This document shows, piece by piece, positions 62,523-64,000 of a DNA stretch of 64,000 bases. Under the pieces are notes generated by a model that ran no database searches, was not told where the DNA came from, and saw only the letters and a list, made by a program, of their open reading frames with translations. The DNA comes from Bordetella sp. FB-8. GTDB taxonomy: Bacteria > Pseudomonadota > Gammaproteobacteria > Burkholderiales > Burkholderiaceae_B. Every line of letters begins with the position of its first letter. The stretch's first letter is position 1. The translations under genes and the position numbers were made by a program. Location of the stretch: assembly GCF_000382185.1 (NCBI RefSeq), contig NZ_KB907784.1, positions 2,744,633 through 2,808,632 of the forward strand. Reading direction: 5' to 3'.

Positions 62523-63644
62523 ATGCCGCCCACCTATACCGCTGCCAAAGCCGTGGACCAGCCTTGCAAGACTTCGCGTCGTTTTATCAAGCGGGAAAAG
62601 AAGATTTCCTTTGCGGCGTTCGCCCTCCTCATGAGCTGCGCCGCTCATGCCCAAACCGGTCCCGACGAGCCGATCAGGCTGCAGATCATCGGCGGGCTTG
62701 CCGGGGTGACCCAATATACGAAGATCGAACGGCCTTTCTGGCAGTCTGGGATAGACAAGCTGTCAAAGGGCAGGATCAGCGCCACGATCCGGCCGCTCGA
62801 TGCCGGAGGGTTGCGCAGCCAGGAGATGCTGCAGCTGCTGCGGCTGGGCGTGGTGTCGTTCGGCACCGCCATCGTGTCCGAAGTCGGGGATGATGCGCCG
62901 GAACTCAATGCCGTCGACCTGCCCGCACTCAATCCCGACGTGGCGACGTTGCGCCGGTCCGTCGACGCATTTCGCGGACATATGCGCCAACTGCTGCGGG
63001 ATCGCTACGGCATCGAACTCCTGGGCGTCTACGCATACCCGGCGCAGGTACTGTTCTGCGCCAAACCCTTCAAGGGGCTCGATGACCTTGCTGGGCGCAA
63101 GGTGCGCACCTCCTCGGTGGGACAGTCTGAATTGATGGCTGCGCTGGGCGCCTTGCCCATGATTCTGCCTTTTTCCCAGACCACCGCGGCCTTGCGCGAC
63201 GGCATTGCCGACTGCGCCATTACCGGAACGCTCAGTGGCTACGAAATCGGACTGCCGAACGTGACCACCGCCGTCCATACCTTTGCCATAAGCTGGGGGG
63301 TATCGATCTTCGGCGCCAACCAAGACTATTGGCATTCGCTGCCGGCATACGCGCGCGCAGTCATCCGGCGTGGCGTGAGCCAGCTCGAGAATGAAATCTG
63401 GTCGCAGGCGCAGGCCGATACGCAGCGGGGGCTGGCATGCGATGCCGGTACGGCGGCCTGCTCCGGCAAGCCTGAGCGACCGATGACCATCGTGCCGACT
63501 TCGCCTGCCGACCAAGAGCGGCGCCGGCGCCTGCTGACCGAGGTCGTCCTGCCACGCTGGTTCGAGCGCTGCGGCCAGGACTGTGTTTCGTCCTGGAATA
63601 CCTATTTGAGACCGATCTACGCCATCCAGGCCAATGCGCCTTGA
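62523..63644 (+). CDS. TRAP-type C4-dicarboxylate-like solute-binding protein
   Basis: This 373-residue periplasmic DctP-family protein has its signal region (KREKKISFAAFALLMSCAAHAQ, quoted in part as FAAFALLMSCAAHAQ) at about residues 30-44, then VTQYTKIERPFW and the family's GGLRSQEMLQLLRLG and AGRKVRTSSVGQSELMAALG blocks. A TTG at 62481 is another possible start; the ATG at 62523 is preferred. There is no DctQ/DctM gene, but a membrane sensor gene overlaps its stop by one base (63644), suggesting it presents ligand to a sensor rather than a transporter. Confidence 0.85.
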   Translation: MPPTYTAAKAVDQPCKTSRRFIKREKKISFAAFALLMSCAAHAQTGPDEPIRLQIIGGLAGVTQYTKIERPFWQSGIDKLSKGRISATIRPLDAGGLRSQEMLQLLRLGVVSFGTAIVSEVGDDAPELNAVDLPALNPDVATLRRSVDAFRGHMRQLLRDRYGIELLGVYAYPAQVLFCAKPFKGLDDLAGRKVRTSSVGQSELMAALGALPMILPFSQTTAALRDGIADCAITGTLSGYEIGLPNVTTAVHTFAISWGVSIFGANQDYWHSLPAYARAVIRRGVSQLENEIWSQAQADTQRGLACDAGTAACSGKPERPMTIVPTSPADQERRRRLLTEVVLPRWFERCGQDCVSSWNTYLRPIYAIQANAP

Positions 63645-64000
63645 TGCGTCTGCTGCGCCTGCTGCGAGTGTCAATGCTCAACCGGTTTAAGCTCATGGTC
63701 GGAGTCGGGATGGTGGCCATATTGCTGGCCGTCGTTGCGGGGACCGCGCACCTCATCGAGCAGAGAAAACAGATGGCATGGCATGCCGCGCAGCAGTCGC
63801 TGGAAAGCTCCGCGGTGGCCGTCGACAATGCGCTCGACCGGCAATTGCTGCAGGTCGACGGAGCCCTGGCCAGCTTTGCCACCTTGTTCGACGTGGCGCG
63901 GATTTCGCCCAGCCAGAGCGGGCCCGCCAGCACGTTGCTGCGCGGTCTGAACTTTCAGACCATGGCATTTCGCGATCTGTTGCTGGTCGGGCCGCAGGGC
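63644..64000 (+). CDS. Membrane sensor protein, N-terminal part (runs off the window)
   Basis: The 119 residues seen start at the ATG sharing its A with the preceding TGA (TGATG, 63642-63646). A transmembrane helix lies at about 18-35 (MVGVGMVAILLAVVAG), followed by a periplasmic stretch (EQRKQMAWHAAQQSLESSA) with a predicted helical, dCache- or PAS-like start. This is the usual N-terminus of a histidine kinase, GGDEF or chemoreceptor protein; the output domain lies beyond the window. Coupling to the DctP-like gene suggests binding-protein-mediated sensing. Confidence 0.7.
   Translation, partial: MRLLRLLRVSMLNRFKLMVGVGMVAILLAVVAGTAHLIEQRKQMAWHAAQQSLESSAVAVDNALDRQLLQVDGALASFATLFDVARISPSQSGPASTLLRGLNFQTMAFRDLLLVGPQG

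Overview
The window looks like chromosomal DNA of a GC-rich betaproteobacterium of the Alcaligenaceae, most likely Bordetella or a close relative such as Achromobacter. The reasons are the high G+C, the many LysR regulators, a Bug/TctC-type tripartite-tricarboxylate binding protein, and the gene families and neighbourhoods (argH-nadE-glnB, xth, GGT plus dipeptide ABC genes). Species assignment is inference.

Layout. 1-2.4 kb: class II aldolase and a FetAB-type ABC exporter. 2.4-6.4 kb: an AT-richer, patchy segment with an ArsR/BigR-like sulfur sensor and its palindrome, a split YeeE/YedE pair, a methyltransferase-like membrane protein, a C-terminally truncated membrane protein, a possible transposase scrap and a PepSY protein, ending at tRNA-Ala(CGC). 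6.7-12.6 kb: PAS-GGDEF diguanylate cyclase, DUF2127 protein, a QseBC-like two-component system, a leader-ORF/methyltransferase pair and exonuclease III. 12.6-13.1 kb: non-coding, with a small IS5-like inverted-repeat element. 13.1-19.9 kb: two small catabolic units (MHS transporter plus lyase; amidohydrolase plus Bug protein), each with LysR genes.

19.9-35 kb is the most interesting region, a coherent light/photo-oxidative-stress locus. Reading outward from 32.1 kb, leftward are litR-like MerR regulator and folE, then a hydrolase/secreted-protein pair, then a nine-gene lipid operon (desaturase, FAD oxidoreductase, DUF1365, CFA synthase, DUF2878, DUF1295, second CFA-like methyltransferase, lipocalin, TIGR01777), in which six consecutive junctions are 4-base ATGA overlaps. 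Rightward are a photolyase-family gene reduced to its N-terminal domain, DUF2256 and a second lipocalin, facing an ECF sigma/anti-sigma pair. The divergent litR/photolyase promoter holds two related perfect palindromes, one inside the 17-bp spacer of the litR promoter. The LitR-like protein lacks recognisable cobalamin motifs and instead has a C-x-C-P-x-H...C motif near its C-terminus.

35-41.5 kb: LysR plus a lysine/pipecolate-type catabolic operon (binding protein, ALDH7, FAD oxidase, aminotransferase). 41.5-44.7 kb: DHA2 exporter, LysR, nitroreductase. 44.7-50.7 kb: a complete L-rhamnonate pathway (rhmT, rhmD, rhmA, aldehyde dehydrogenase) with divergent LysR and a palindromic site. 50.8-54.4 kb: argH, nadE, PII. 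54.4-62.4 kb: LysR, a cytosolic-looking gamma-glutamyltransferase and a Gsi/Dpp-like ABC importer. 62.5-64 kb: a TRAP-type solute-binding protein coupled to a membrane sensor cut off by the window end. No CRISPR array, rRNA, intact insertion sequence or replication origin was seen.
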